Numbered from the stretch's first letter, positions 35,087-49,410 are shown. The stretch is 64,000 bases of DNA from Gorsachius magnificus (GCA_034008185.1 CM067085.1:78418275-78482274); one strand, 5' to 3'. Numbers and translations are program-made. Notes: generated by a model from the letters alone, not told the origin.

Positions 35087-38000
35087 AAGTAACATCATGG
35101 AGTAAGAATATTTCTTTGCTTCTCAAGACATTTAGGTTCCTGGGTGTCTGCTTTCAAGCACATGAATATTGATGGAAACAGGGAAAATCCCTTGCTGAGT
35201 GTAATGATACGGCTCTTGGACTAAGGGATTCATCTACCCATTAACACCTGGAAACACACAAGTCCCCCCAGTGCTGTTGCATTCAGCTCTTTTGACAGTT
35301 AGTTATTAGAAACTATGGGATTGCTTCCCGTTTACATAAAAGCTCATTGGATTGCTCTACAAGTATAAGCAGCCTTCCAATGGGTAAAACATACATTTAT
35401 ATCCTTACTAAATTCCTTTAATGTTGATACAACAGTGCAAGATGGTTTTTGTGTAAATGAGTATCCCCTCTGTATGATCTCCTAAGGAAAATATGTTGGT
35501 GGTAAAAAATTCAGAAAACACCTCCTGTCCCTTTCAATCCAGACAGGCTTACAAGAAAGTGTGGTGCTGCAGGACTGATGGCTGCCTGTTACTCCTGCGC
35601 AGGACAGTCAGACGTACAGGACCTGCACGGACGCTGACAGCTTTTTTTACCCCCCTTCAAGCATCCTCTGTGACAGGGAAGTGTCATGGAAACATGTTAA
35701 CATAAAGCATAAAACTGTGTGTTTATGCTTTGCTTCAGCAAAACCAATCGAATTAGTGGAAAAATTTGAAGCAGTTGGGGAACGGGAAGATAAAATTCAT
35801 AGTTGTGGAGTATAGGCCTCTTCTGACTCATCTGGAATAAAATTTTAAGAAGAGAGATTTATTCTTCCTTCAACAAAACTTGGCCATCAGTGGGTGCCCC
35901 TGGTGATTCCACGCTGATTTTTAAGAGCTCAGCTTGACACAAAATCTTGCCCTCCCCCAAGAAGTAGTATCAGTGGAGCTTCTTTAGGTGAAGCAAGCAC
36001 CTTTCTTTGCACTTGTCAGGAGAGAGCAGCCGCCATAGTTATTAGAAATAGGATTTGAAATTATTTTCCAGCGGAGTCTAGTGTGTTGGCAAAGCTCTGC
36101 TGTACAAAACATGACTGCAGGTCATCATCTCTTTCTCCAGGTGCTCTCTTCCCCCCGCAGCCAAGTCGACCTTTATTGCCGGGCTTTGGGAAGTGCTGGA
36201 CACAGGCAGTGGCTGCAGTCTCGCTGCTTCCATGGGAACAGAAAGCATGCTGCGTAAGCAGGGACCTGTGCTATACCACTGAATAACCCCTCCTTTGCAA
36301 AAGCAGGATGAGAGAATTTGGGAAAGAAGTCAAACTGGCCAAGAACCGGTGGGTCTGTGGCTGTGCCGGTCCCCTGGTCAGACAACGGCACTGGGGGCTT
36401 TGTAGCAAGCAGAAGTTTGGCCAGGGGCTGCAGCAGCAGCTGCGGTTGTGGTGACTGTTGCTTAGTAGCCTAAGAAAACCTGCTTTGCCCTGGTCGTCAC
36501 GCAATTTCCCTGCACAAAGGCCATTTCTGGGGCTGTGTGTCTGGATCGGGCTTAACTCTTTCGTATTGTATCAATGGATTTTTTGATTTTGTTATGGCTG
36601 CTGAGCGTGGAATAGATGATGTGAACTCACCGTATTAAAACCATAATCCTCTTCTGGAGAAAGAGTGGCATATGGGAACTGGGCTCTGCTGTGGGAACTG
36701 ACAGATGATTTTTGTTCTGCTTTGCTTGCCATATCAGAAATGCAGAAGTGTGTGTGTATATATAGATATAGTCTTCTTTTTTTCCCCCGGTCCCTCAGGA
36801 AAATATCTGGCTGGGGGAATTTGCTGTGTGTATTGAATTCACATGTTATTCCATAAGTAAATCTGCCCCGAGCCAGTAAGAGGACATTGCTTGTTTTACA
36901 GTCATCCATTTTAAAAGGTTGTTGTGGCTGTAAGACAGATAAATTTTTACAAATCTTTCATGAACAGGCTTTCTAATCTTCAGTGCAACTACTTTAATAT
37001 AGTCTGTTACTTGGAGAAAAGAAAATGGTGGCTCCCAGGACAAAGTCAGGCAGTAAGACAACATCTTTTCTGGCATCCTAAAAAGGTACCCTGCATATAA
37101 ACCTGGTAAATGCCATGAAAGGGAAAAAATGATAGAATATAGCAAAAATAGCTGAATGATATCAAGGGCATCCCCTTAATTATTAACATTTGCATTAGCT
37201 TTTCTCAAGTACGAGATATTTTTTCCTTACTTTTTCAAGTTAGGGCAACATTTTCCTCTTTGGCCCATCTGCAGCTCCCATGTGAGCAGCACGTAGTGCT
37301 CTTGGATAGATGGCATGTGACAGTCCTGGGAGATTCATAGTGGAACCAGTTCAAAACATACAAAAGAGATCCACAGTGCGGATGGGAGAGTTAAATTCTG
37401 CTTTGAATTTGTAATTGCATCCAGCAATTGTTTCTCCACTGTGCCTAATAATCTGTTGCTGTCAAGCTCTGTCTTCTAATGCCTTTTCTTTGGCTACTCG
37501 ATATAGGTCACAGCTTTAAAGTAGCAGATGACTTCGAATGATTCCTGGCTTTCCTGCTGCCTTTTACACTGCAGCGTGTGGGGTCTAGAAAATAAATGTT
37601 GCATGTTCTGCATGAGTCATGCCAGGATCATTCTTCTGAATCTGTGGCTTTAAACACCTATGAACACATCTATGTAGTATTTTGCAGACATACATGTGCT
37701 TTCTGGCCTTAGGTGTTTGGGGTTGCAAGCTATGTGGCTGCAGAAGCATAACGCTGGGCTGTGGTTTGTATGAACTGCTTCCCCTTAACTCAGATTTAGC
37801 ACCGGGATGAGCGGTTATGCAGCTTTTAGTGACCCTGCCTTGCGGCTGGCTGATGCGGAATGTGGGAAAAGGAGTTTATGTTTGTTACATTTTATGCCCA
37901 ATATGCCTTTACTTTAATGCTGATAATGGCATGTTCTTGGTTACCTGCATGCATCTGGATTTAAGATCTTAGTTACGGGCATGAAGGCTTGAAAATGTCA

Positions 38001-40560
38001 GAATGTGAAAATCCCAGACTGTTTCTGGGATATCAATGGCTCTTTAAAGCAACTTTGTGTAGATACTGAAAAGGCACAAATCTGGATTTTTATGTGGTGA
38101 CCTGTCATAGAGATTTTGCTTGAATCCGGGCAAGGTACTTATCCCCAGCTAATTAAACATCAGCCACTTGGTGCCTGGGCTGAGGCAGAGGTCGAGTGAG
38201 AAGCTCCCATCATGCGATTAACGGTAGTACTCATTTGTCTAAATGGAGATGCAAAAGGCCCAGCAGGAATCCTGCTTGCCCTGCCGCCTGTATGAAATAC
38301 CGGCTCAGGAAAGGGCTGATCCACGTGGCTGATGTTTGGAGGAGTCCTGGTACAGTAGCCTACTGCTATGAATGCCTCCCTTTCTAACCACTGCACGTAT
38401 TTACATCTCAACTTAGTTTTGCCATTTCCAAGACTCTGATGTCGTGTTTTTCCAACTTAAATAACCTCCTTCTCAAAATTGTTTTTCTTAAAGTAATATG
38501 CATAAACACAATATTATCCAATACATTTTAATGAAAAATGTATGCTTCAAATTCTGTGAACAAGGCAAACTACGTGCATGGCTTTGAGAGGGAAATTTAG
38601 CAAGTGAATGGTAGAAACACACGATGGTGACTTATTCATTGGAGGTGGCAGGAAAAATGTCTAAAATATTAAATTATGTATTTTTCAGAGTATTCTTAGA
38701 TGTTCCAAATTCACAAGAGATGAAAATCTTTTTTTTTTTGCAATATTGAAGCCCAACGTTAACTTTCCTACAAGAACATCAATTTTGGAAGTCTATAATC
38801 ATAGTGCTGTTGGTTGTCAAGGGCACAAATTGGTCGGCCTCAGGACTGAAGAAAACTCCTGTCCCCCACCATTAAATACTCATTTTCACTGTTAGTTATC
38901 AAAGCCGAGGCTTAAGAACCTACCCTGCATGTACATATGCACATAAATATATTTTTATGTCCTTATGAGGTCTTAAGGCTTAGATGCAATGTGGCAACTG
39001 AATAAAGGCACGTCAGCTAAAAATGACTGCAATTCCACAATAGCACTCAGTATATATCGACATTAACTATTTACACTGTATAGCACCAGAGAACTCTATC
39101 ACTGAACTAACAGAAAAGGGAAAACCATGAAATGTGTCTTTTCTTATTTGTCTAACATTTTCCTTGAAAAAATTCTACATCACCAGGCAGCAGAAAAACT
39201 CCTTATCAATAAATGTTTTGCAGAAATAGCACAGCACCAGAATCAGTCTCTCATCTTATTCGACTAAAAGTGGAAAAAGCAGTTGGTGAATAAGTTGAGT
39301 AGGACTAGCCTGATTGTAAAAACCAGTTGAATATTCACGGAGAGAACGTTCTTTATAAAATTAACACTTGGGCAAAAAATATAAGTGGCTGTACGATCAT
39401 TGTGCGTCTTGGTTCTGTAACGTGACCCTGAAGGGCTGTCAGGTGTCTAACGCTTCGAAAGCTGTTAAAATCAACCACTGCCAAATCGAATGTGGAAAAG
39501 TTTGTTAACAGTGGGAATGTAGATGCAAACAGTCATCAGGTGTTCACCACAGGAAAGGAACAGTCACTGGGTAATTATTCCTTGGTATAGATAAAGATGT
39601 AACTGTATGGTTTGCATTATCATTAAGGAAAATAACAGAGGATTTAGCACTTCTTGTTAAAAATACATGCCTAGCAACAGTGCCTGCATAGCAGAGGTAT
39701 GCTGGTAGGTGTGCCTGTTACACATACCCTGATGCTCTGGGTCGTTCCTAGCACAGGACATAAAATGACAGTGGCAGAAATGGCTGTCTAGCTCTCCCCC
39801 TAGTTAAAGCTATGGCGCTCCATCTCCTTCCAATGACGTGAGAAGTTGCAGTTTGCAATCCTTCTCTTGTCATACAACGGAATCTACTGTACGTTTATTT
39901 TACCATCTGTCTGCACGCATTCAGTGGCTGCAGGGCTTCCCAGGAGCGTGGATTCACCGCACTCACGGAGGTTGGTAATACTGCCCGGGCACAGTCTTAT
40001 GGACCACAGTTGTGCACAGCGTCAATTGGATGCACTCTGGTTTCTATACGTTGCCAATGAATAAAGGCCTATGTGGCCAGTTAAATATGACCTTTATTTT
40101 ATACCAAATAATTTGTTTCTTTGTTTGTAGAAACTTCTGGACTTTGGTCTGACAGAATATATTGATGAAGTTCAGAGTGAGAATCCCGAACAGGGGTGTT
40201 ACACCCATGCACTTCTTGGTTCCAGACACCGTAAGCCCATATTTTCTGCCACTTCAGTTTTTCTAATATAGCTGTCCCTGCCTTTGAAACTAAAAGGAAT
40301 GTGTTTTTCAAGATGTAGTTATGATTGCCTGTATTGTCAGTCATTGCTGATAATTTGCTTTCTGAAATAATTGAGCTTGTTTACTCCTTTCATCTATTAT
40401 TCAAATTATCTATTCTATCATTTCAAGTATTTTAGGAAAAATCAATAAATGAGGCCTTACATAATAAGGGAGCTGCATATAGTTAGCAGAATATCACCGG
40501 GCAGTTAAGAATGAGTTTCTATTAGTGTTTGAAAAGTTAGTGCTTTGTGTATGTAGAGGA
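35087..40560. other. Intergenic sequence, no gene recognised
   Basis: Unique-looking AT-rich sequence with small GC-richer patches (for example 36.1-36.5 and 38.2-38.3 kb). Frames of 60-105 codons occur on both strands, often overlapping. None has recognisable domains or plausible splice context. Confidence 0.6.
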
Positions 40561-40596
40561 CACAAAGTGACTACACTTTGTAGTAGTCACTTTGTG
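40561..40596. repeat. Perfect 14-bp inverted repeat (hairpin)
   Basis: The arms CACAAAGTGACTAC (40561-40574) and GTAGTCACTTTGTG (40583-40596) are exact reverse complements separated by 8 nt. As RNA it would form a 14-bp stem-loop on either strand. No flanking transposon ends were seen. Confidence 0.9.
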
Positions 40597-42710
40597 GAAA
40601 GGCATTCAAAATTATGCAAATTCTAATGCCATGGTTCTGAACCAGTTGTTCTCAACAGCATCCGTGTGACATTGCTATAGTCAAACAGGTTCTAGAGGAA
40701 GTAATTTGGCTCCCTGAGTTTGGCTTTGCCATTTCCTTAAAGTGAGTCAAAAGGAGCTTTTGTTGATCCGATCATTCCCAGGGCGGACAGGCCAGTATCA
40801 GCCTTGGCTCTCTATGCCCATGTATAAATTCGCCCTTGCAGAATTATGCTTCTGCAGAGAGGCACATGAGCTCCTAATACATGTACAGTTTGTTTATTCT
40901 TACCTAAAATGTGGCTTCAGTGGAAATACTGTATAGCTTACAGTAACACAGGCTTGAAGTGCTCTGCAATACAGTCATTATTCTCAGCCTGCTGAAGTCA
41001 ACTGGGAGTGAAAGACTTTAGTGACGAGTACGCTGGGCTTGCTTTGATCTGGGTGAGCAGAGAGCTCTGGTATTTCATGTCCAGTATTGGGGTTATTATG
41101 ATTGTTCATCTAAAATACGGATTTAGCTTATCACTGTAAATGAGCACCTCGTAATTTAAGGTATTTATCCTTAAGGTATCCCTATTTTGTAACTGAGGAA
41201 ATGAAATATGGAAGACTAAGACCTTAACAAGACCTTAGCTTTGCTGGAAGAGCTCTTTGATGAGATGTACCTGGCATAGTTAGAGTAGTGAGAGCCCAAT
41301 GTGGATTCAGTGATATTGAAAGAAAAATTCTCTTTATGGCTTTTCACTTGGAGAATAGGAATACATTATCCTTGTTATGAGACTTACTTTGCAGCAGTAT
41401 AAAATACAACTATCTTCAAGGCTCCTGAAGTAAAAAAGTCACACTTTCCTCAGCATAGTTACTCAATCAGATTTTGTGAGCTGTGCCTTGGCAATTTGCC
41501 TGAAAGGAAGCTGAGAGCTGAACCAGTATCTTCTGAGTCTTGCCAGTGCCTTAAACCACTGGATCAAGCTTCCTGTGCCAAAAACTAAGGGCAAAGAATA
41601 GTAAAACACAGACTGAATGAATTAGCTTAATAACCGAAGGAAAATTATCATAAGTAATGGTGACAGCAATAATGAGAAGATATCCATCATGTAAGGGGGT
41701 GATTTGGCTTGGTGCAATTCTTCATTTCCCCTGACTGGAATATCTTCATCATATGCAAGCCATGAAGAATTATCCCTGAGTTTTAAGGATTGTAACTATT
41801 AGGCGTAACTTGCAGAAAAAATGGAGATGCTTCTTTGTAACTTGAGTGATGTGGGCCATATTCTGCTTACAGGATTGCCTGTACGCTGTGTGCTTGAGAG
41901 CTAAATGGGTGGCAGGTTCTAGGATTGCACGCATTCGAGGAGTTGGGTTTTTTTTTAAAAAAAAAATTAATTACTAATAATTAATTCCTTTAAGTAAATG
42001 GACTGCTTTAATAACCAGATATTTCCACACATGCTTGGGAGCATATGCATATTAGGATATATAATTTCCAAGTTGTCAACTCTGCATCTAAATTCAGTCT
42101 GTCTTCTGGTACATACCTACAAAAATCTGCAGATTTTTCCGATAGCATTTGGGAGTAGGCCGTTATGGCTGATGGTCCCAGTCTCAGTCCCCAGATAACT
42201 GTCCTGAAACAGCTTGTTATGTTTGCAGAGCGCGTGGAAAACGTAAGATGATTTTGCAGTAGGGCAAGCAGAAGTGGAGGCTGTGTATCTGGGCGAGCTG
42301 TGTGCAGCTCACTGCATAGCGGGGCATGTAGCCGCTCCAGTAAACACCGATGGCAGGATAAAAAGAAATGGGGAAGAGCAGGGAATTGGACATATCTGAT
42401 GACTTAATGAATGCTTTTAGCTTCACGTTCTTCCGTTTAGCACCTGGCTTTCCCTGGGTGGTTGTTCCTGAATTTGACACAGTCTAGAAAGAAAATGGCT
42501 ACATATAAAATCTGGGGAAATTAGGGCTCAAAATGTTTCCTAAAATAAACCGAAGTAGCTTAAGTGTACCTCAACTTTGTTGCCTGCAACAATGCTCCGT
42601 GGAAGCACTCAGGAATGCCAATACTGTGTAATTGCGGACGTAGTTACAGATACATACTGCCAGAAGATTTGCTATATTATGTATTAGATATTCTAGATTA
42701 TGCGTTATAT
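40597..42710. other. Intergenic sequence, no gene recognised
   Basis: AT-rich unique-looking sequence with a T/A run at about 41.95 kb. No coding evidence. Confidence 0.6.
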
Positions 42711-42745
42711 ATTCTACATTCTACATTCTACATTCTACATTCTAT
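42711..42745. repeat. Heptanucleotide tandem repeat (ATTCTAC)5
   Basis: Five 7-bp units, the last ending in T instead of C, embedded in AT-rich sequence. Confidence 0.92.
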
Positions 42746-45700
42746 ACTATATGCTATATTATAATGAAAAAACCCGCAGGTCAAAGTCATAGCCTTTCAC
42801 ATCCCGTATTCGAGCTGTAAGAGAACAAACCCTGCTCAATGCATAATTAAAGGCATTGTAAGGCATCTACTGGCTTGCTTGCCTCCATGCAGTGTGGTAC
42901 ATGCGTAGTTTTAAATAATTATGTGCAAGTGTGTAATACAAACCCACACTCATTTGTTTATTGTTTGTGCAGCTCAAATGCCGCACGATGGCTTCTGTCT
43001 GTAGCCTGACAAAATGCATGGATTTGCTTGCAGGATTTTAATTTTGTTTACTCAAAACAAGGACCTCTGAGTACAAAGATGTAAACAGGATTCCTGCTCT
43101 GAACTTAGAAGTCTACATAGTTTTTTTCAGGCAAACTCAAGTCTCGCAGTAGTTTTAAGTAATTCAACTTTGATAACTTTAATCATTCCATAAAAAATTC
43201 CATTTGTGCTTTAATAATTCAGTAACATAAACTGTGATATTTTCCACATTTTTCCAAGGTCCCAATCTGTGGGTATTATGGTCATTTTATCTAATGTTTT
43301 ATCTATAAATTCTTCAATGACTTAGACACTCAGATTGGATTAAAACTTATACCTTATATATATATGTATATATATATTTGGTGTGTGTATATATATACAC
43401 CCCTGATACCAAATATAACATATATTTGTTTAATAGCTGAGGTTTAGCAGCTTAGATATTTTAATGCCCCGGCAACTCTGAATAAATCAACTTTTCCAAG
43501 TTCTCTGTGGTCTAAAGATTACAGAAATGTTCAATGCTAAATTAAATCACATTGACTTACAGTTTCTTCACTGGTAGCATAGCTCAAAACAGCTCTAAAA
43601 CCTCAAAATCTCAGAAAAAAAAAAAATCTTTCATGACTTGGACATATGAAGGTGGCTCTGCAGAGGCTCTCCACTCAGCCTTGGTATCCAGATGGGAATG
43701 GACAAGAAAGCAGGAAGCCTTAATTCTCTTCCTGCCAAACTCTGTATCTAGAATGGAAATTAAATTGAATGTAGATGTAGACCATCAAGTGACGAACAGG
43801 AGCGGTGTCTACATCCAGGAACATTCTGCAGTGTGTCGCTGAAGCCAAGGCGATGGAAAGTGCATAAAGTCCTTCAGGTACCTGATGGAAACGTATGTGT
43901 AACAGAGACCTTGCTTTTCTGAATGCTTTCAGTTACTGGAATCTTGTCCTGCAGTATTTTCTAAAGGAAACTCAATTCCTTCATGTAAATGACACCCCCT
44001 TAAAACCATAAGAATTTATTTTCAGGAAATTAATCCATTACTTCATTTCTTGTCTGTAGTGGGAGTAAAATGGAGGTAACTTCTTTGATGAATTTGAATG
44101 AATGAATGCCTCACTTGCGCTGAAGGCTTCATCCTGCACCGTGTGAGCTTCTCCCTGGACTCTCACACTGTTTAGTAGGGTTGAATGCAATAAGCCATTT
44201 TGGAACTTGGACTTGATGACTCTTGATATCAAGAGTTTTTATCATAGAGGAGTACAGGATGCACCCATTTCGGCACGCCTGTGGCCTTAGCAGTGTGAGG
44301 AGGACAGATGCTTGGGAAAGATCATCTGAACTGATGTGAGAGGGGAGGTGCTGTGCAGCCCAGCAAAACTCAGCTGCCATTCCCAGGGCCTTCCAAACTG
44401 AGGAGAGGCTTTATGAATTAGGTGTTCAGAGCTACAAAAGGGGAGAAACTGTTTTTGGACAATGTAGAAGAAAATAAGAAAATAGCTTCCACAGACAGAC
44501 CGACCTTTCGATGGGAGAGGCCAGCAGTCAGGTAACTGTGGAGCAAGGAGCTCTGTGTTGCCGGAGGCCACAGATCATTGTTGCTTAAGGGATCTCTTGG
44601 TGGTGTGCTTTGGTAAAAAATGTTATTGAGCTAAAAAAGTTATTTATTTCATCCAAACACTTGGAAATCCATGAAAAGCAAGGCGTTCCTTCTTTGAAAT
44701 GTTACTTTAAAAAGCCCACAGCATTTTACATACTAGGATCTCAAATTAATATGCAGCTTAATTGGATATCAGAAATTGGTTAGAATCTCTTTTCCCACAG
44801 CAGACGAATGGATGTCACCCTGCCCAGTTTTCAGCAGTACCCCTGAACTGCACTGAAATAGACTTATTTCTATTTTTAATCTAACTAAAATTAAAAAGCA
44901 AACTATTTGATTTGGAAAGAAGCAAAAGCCTTACAAATATTTTCTTAATTCCAAGTTAATCCAAATATACAATAGTGCCGTTTTCTTCATCTTTCCCAAG
45001 AGTCCATTTATGTTGATTGAGGGATTTATTTGTTTGGGGTTTAAAAGGCTTTGGTAACAGAACATCAATCTAAGCACTTACTTGGTAGAATGTAATTTTC
45101 ATGTGTTTTTCATTACTATTATTTGCCTTCCTGCCCTGGCAGAATGCTTTCTGGATACAAATTCTGATGATAAATAGGGAACTGTGACCAATGACAAATT
45201 ACACGTCTGAAAAAAGGGAAAATATATGAAAGAGGTGATATTTTTGTTACTGCTTAATACTTAATTTTACTGTTCCTTGAATGGGCTCATCTATCTCCAT
45301 AATGGCAATAATTTATTTCTACTATTTTTTTCTGCATCTAATACACCACTTTGGCAACAGAGAAGTTTACCATTTTGATATCGAATTCTACACTTAATCG
45401 ATAATAATTAAATAAGAGTGTGGAAATGTTTCCTTTCATTCACATTCGAATTGAGTTCAGATAGTCTGACCTGCTGTTAGAAGATCCTAGTGGTTATGAA
45501 TTTCACTATAGTAGAAGTAGGGCAAGTAATCAGCAAAACTTTCTTATTTACTTGCATGCCACTTGATGAATATGCAGATGAACCATATCACCGTCTTGGG
45601 CACCAGATGGAAATTGTTTATGACTCTTAGATATGATCAGCTAGTTTATTTATGGTGCAAAACCAAAATTAAAAGCCATGACTGCACCTATCATCTTAAT

Positions 45701-46400
45701 TAAACAGGTTAAAATGCTACATTTTTCATCACTGTGATGCCAAGATTATGACCACCGTTAAGGGGACAGAAAGTATTAACACCTTCCCAGGAGTCAGAGT
45801 GTATCCATTAATCTGTTAACGGATTGGTAGCTGAGCCAGTGAATACTGATTTGTCTTGGGATAGAGGTGCAAGATTTGGAGATTTGAGGAAGGATGTGAT
45901 GCTCCAGAAGCAGGTGTCACTGCCCGTAGTATGGGCTACGCATTTCTGTTTGTTGTCTCTACAAATTTTTGTATGTTCTCCTTTTATTTTATGCTCTCCA
46001 GATGCTTGTGCATCTCTTGTTCACGTCTCTTCCATAGCATTTCCCATTTTCCTCGCCATTTCACCGTCCCAGTTCTATCACTCCATTTTCTACACACCTT
46101 TTCTTTCTTCTCTTCTTTACTTCTCCCTGTCATGCTGTCTCCCGGGTATCACCAGCCAACCAGCCTTGCTTAGGGCAGCAGTTAATTGAGACAGTAAGCA
46201 GAAACCGGGTGACTAAGCCCTGAAGTGAAGAGCAATACAACACCCTTCTCTTTACCTCTGTCTGTGCCCTGTGGTTACCGTACCCCTCTAAATATCACCT
46301 GTGCCCAGGTCCTTGCTGCCAGGGTGACACCATCCTATTTTTGCAGGCAGAAGTGACGCTGAGGAGCTGTCCAAGGTATGGCTGGCGTTCCCATCTGCCC
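42746..46400. other. Intergenic sequence, no gene recognised
   Basis: Mostly AT-rich, with a TA/TG microsatellite listed separately. The stretch at about 45.3-45.75 kb, with TTAATTAAA- and ATCGATAATAATTAAA-like AT-rich motifs, resembles the texture of conserved noncoding enhancers. Conservation cannot be tested here. Confidence 0.5.
43355..43401. repeat. (TA)n(TG)n(TA)n microsatellite with palindrome
   Basis: Alternating purine-pyrimidine sequence that includes the perfect palindrome GTGTATATATATACAC at 43385-43400. Could adopt cruciform or Z-DNA forms. Confidence 0.9.
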
Positions 46401-46543
46401 GTCCTGTCCTGTCCTGTCCCGTCCCATCCCATCCTGTCCTATCCTGTCCTGTCCCATCCAGTCTGTTCCCTCCCATACTGTCCTGTCCCGTCCTGTCCCA
46501 TCCTGTCCTGTCCTGTCCTATCCCATCCTGTCCTGTCCCGTCC
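46401..46543. repeat. Pentanucleotide satellite (GTCCT)n with variant units
   Basis: About 28 units of 5 bp, mostly GTCCT with GTCCC, ATCCC, ATCCT and a few AGTCT/GTTCC-like variants. Because the unit is 5 bp and nearly stop-free, it creates spurious repetitive reading frames on both strands. Confidence 0.96.
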
Positions 46544-49410
46544 CTTTCTCGTTTAGCACTGAGCTTTTCAGGAGAGTGGCTGCAGACTTAGGCAGGAAGC
46601 CTCTCTTTCTCTCATCCTAGTAACTCCACTGCAGTCTGTGGCGGGGTATCTGTTGGTCTGTGGCCGGCTAACAGAACCCAGGATAGCAATCTCAAGGTGC
46701 AGGAGTCGGTAGGATGGTGCAGGGCAGGCAGCTCAGACACTGCTTTAGCTGAAGAGGATAAAGAACACCGTGGAAAGCAGTTATCTCTTGTTCCAAAGTT
46801 TGGCAGAAAGAACATGTGGTTTCTATGTGGGGATGGAATTACAGGCAGATCAGCTGTGTCCTCCTTCCTTAATCACTTGCCTAGCTAGAGTTCTCAGATA
46901 TGCAAATATGTTGGGTTTTTCAATTCATACCATCCAATCTGATCGTTTTCAAATGTTTGGGAAAATGCATTTAAAATGTGCTTCTGTGCACTGCTATCAG
47001 TATTATGAACTGACACTTAAGGATGCTTTTCCCGTCTGTTGACCTAACCTTTCATTTAGAATACATGTAATGGATATCTGGTGCATCAAAGATGTGGTGA
47101 GAGACATTGACAGGTACAAAGGATCAACCTTTACCTCTCCTTGCTCCAAACAATACTTTGTTTGCATGGGCATTCTCAACTAAGCAATCATATCTCTTGC
47201 CTAGAAGATTTTCATCATGTTTTAAGAAGTAACATCTCTACACCGAGGATTAGAGAAAGTTTGGCTATTTTTTAGTTTGCTTAATTTGTACATCTGAGAA
47301 TTCTTTGTGTGTCGTTTATTTCTTTCTCCAGTGACTCAGTTTTCCCACTTGTGACTCTTTGCAAGAGTGATTGCAAGGCACTATTTCTGGAACCCAGAAA
47401 AATGGGATTATAAAATCACCCTCCAAAAAGCAGGAGGGTGGCATTGGCACAGTGCATAAAACTTTTGTTGTGTCTTTCATTAACTTTGTTCCACCTTTTT
47501 TTGGATCTCTCATAAGCTCTCTATGCTGAAGTTTACACTTGTGTAAAATGGAGACAATGTCCTTCTCAGTCTTAGATGATATGAGGGTTACGTAAATGAT
47601 AATTAAATTCAGTGCAGTGAGATCATTAGAAGAAAGTCTCTTGTTGTTACTGTACCTCTAATCTTTAAAGATACTCAGTTGGGTACAATTTCTAACAACA
47701 TTGATGGGAGTTAAAATTTTTCAGGACCTTCTAAAGATGCTGGAGACCTAGTACAAATACTTGTGATCTTGGCCTCTCTGTACATTTTGATTACAGGCTG
47801 AGTCCTCTTCCCAGAGGAGCTATGGGGATCCTCTACTGTCCCTAGAATTTTAGAATCAGGTGTGATAACAAGCGGTTCCCTACTCCATCAATAACAAGAG
47901 GTTCCCCCCCACTCCATCTAACCTCTTCCAATCGTGCTGTCACAAAATGGCAATACAGCAGCTGTTAGCTATTTCTTTGTCTCCAGAAGAATATCCATAT
48001 AATAGATAAAGTTCCTCGTGAAGACAGTGAACCCAAGTCTGTGCTTTCAGATGGGTATTTTCCATGGCTCGTATCTTTTTTTAATGCAATGGCACTTTTT
48101 TAATGACACAAAGGGATGACTTTTCATGTAGAAATTTCACATAAAGCAAGAAATATGGGTTATTATTAGTACTGTTCTATGAATTGTATGTCACCAGTTT
48201 TCCTTTTAAATAAACCACATAGGATTATTGTATAAATGTAAAAATTGATCATCTTTTACTGTACTTGAATTCTTAAGTACTTTTTTCCTCAATCTTTTCT
48301 GGGTCTCCATGGAGTGTTTTAAAATGTGAAATGGGAAAGAAAAGAAATGAGGGTTGGAAAAATGTTGCCAAGATTTTTTTCAAATGCGGTAGCTATTTTT
48401 CCAATTTGCTTCCATTATGGAAATGTGGGGAAACAGTAGTGTTAGCAGTGTAATGGTCAAATGTCATGGAAATGAGTTCTGAGTAAGATCAGCTTTTGTA
48501 TTTTGGAAAACTATATTGAATGTGGGAGAAATGGAAGCTGATTCTTATGCACTTTAGTAACAAAAATTATAATCGCTTGTGATTTATAAGTATGTCTAAA
48601 AACTTACCTCTGGCATGTGCAGGAGGGCAAAAAGGAACCACGTGTATCCGAAGAGAAGTTTGCCAGGTTAAGTGTAATATTCCTCTGTGGGTTTTTACTT
48701 CGGGAGTTGTGTGGACTGTAGGGATGGGAGGGAGGAGAACCCCCACATGGCTCTCTAGGAACAAGTTGCACAGATTGCCAGGCCACCCCTGCTACCACAA
48801 GATCTATTGTGAATCGGTTACTTCGTAAAAAAAGCAAAAGGCAGAGCATTTTTCTGAGTGATCTGCTGCTAGTTAATCTACCCTAGAAAGAAGAAAATAG
48901 ATGCAATAAGATCTAATGCAGTAAGATGCAGAGCAGAGAGGTGCAGATTACACCTGATATAATGTGGTATGCATTAATTTTGCATTAAATGCAAAAAAAT
49001 AAAAAGGAAGTATTCATAGCTGTTCCTCACCCTTGCTCTCTCCCACCTCCTTCAAATAACCCACTCAACCTCCTGGGAGTGAAACGCTACTGTAAGTGCC
49101 ACTTTTATCTGGAATGGATTTTACAGTAATCAGCATAGCGGGACAACATCATTCCCTTCAATAGTTTCCCTGTAAAAACTATTGAAAACCAGCAGCAATC
49201 GTTGGCCCTCACTTCCAGCCTTGAGCGCTTAACCTTGGATGGGAGAATCACGCTGAGTCCTTTCCTCCAATGAATCCTCACCTGCAATTAACATGCTGTG
49301 GATTGTATTAGTTACTCCCTTACACCTGGCAACGTCAATGCCTTCAAATTATATTGAGCTGACCCCTGCGCTGTGCTGTTTGCCTTCTGCGGGTTTGTGG
49401 GAGGGTTATT
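46544..49410. other. Intergenic sequence, no gene recognised
   Basis: Unique-looking sequence. Frames at 46697-47042 and 48567-48849 lack family signatures. Confidence 0.6.

Noticed and set aside
46288..46620. Repetitive reading frames on both strands at the 46.4 kb satellite
   Set aside because: They are direct translations of the 5-bp satellite unit.
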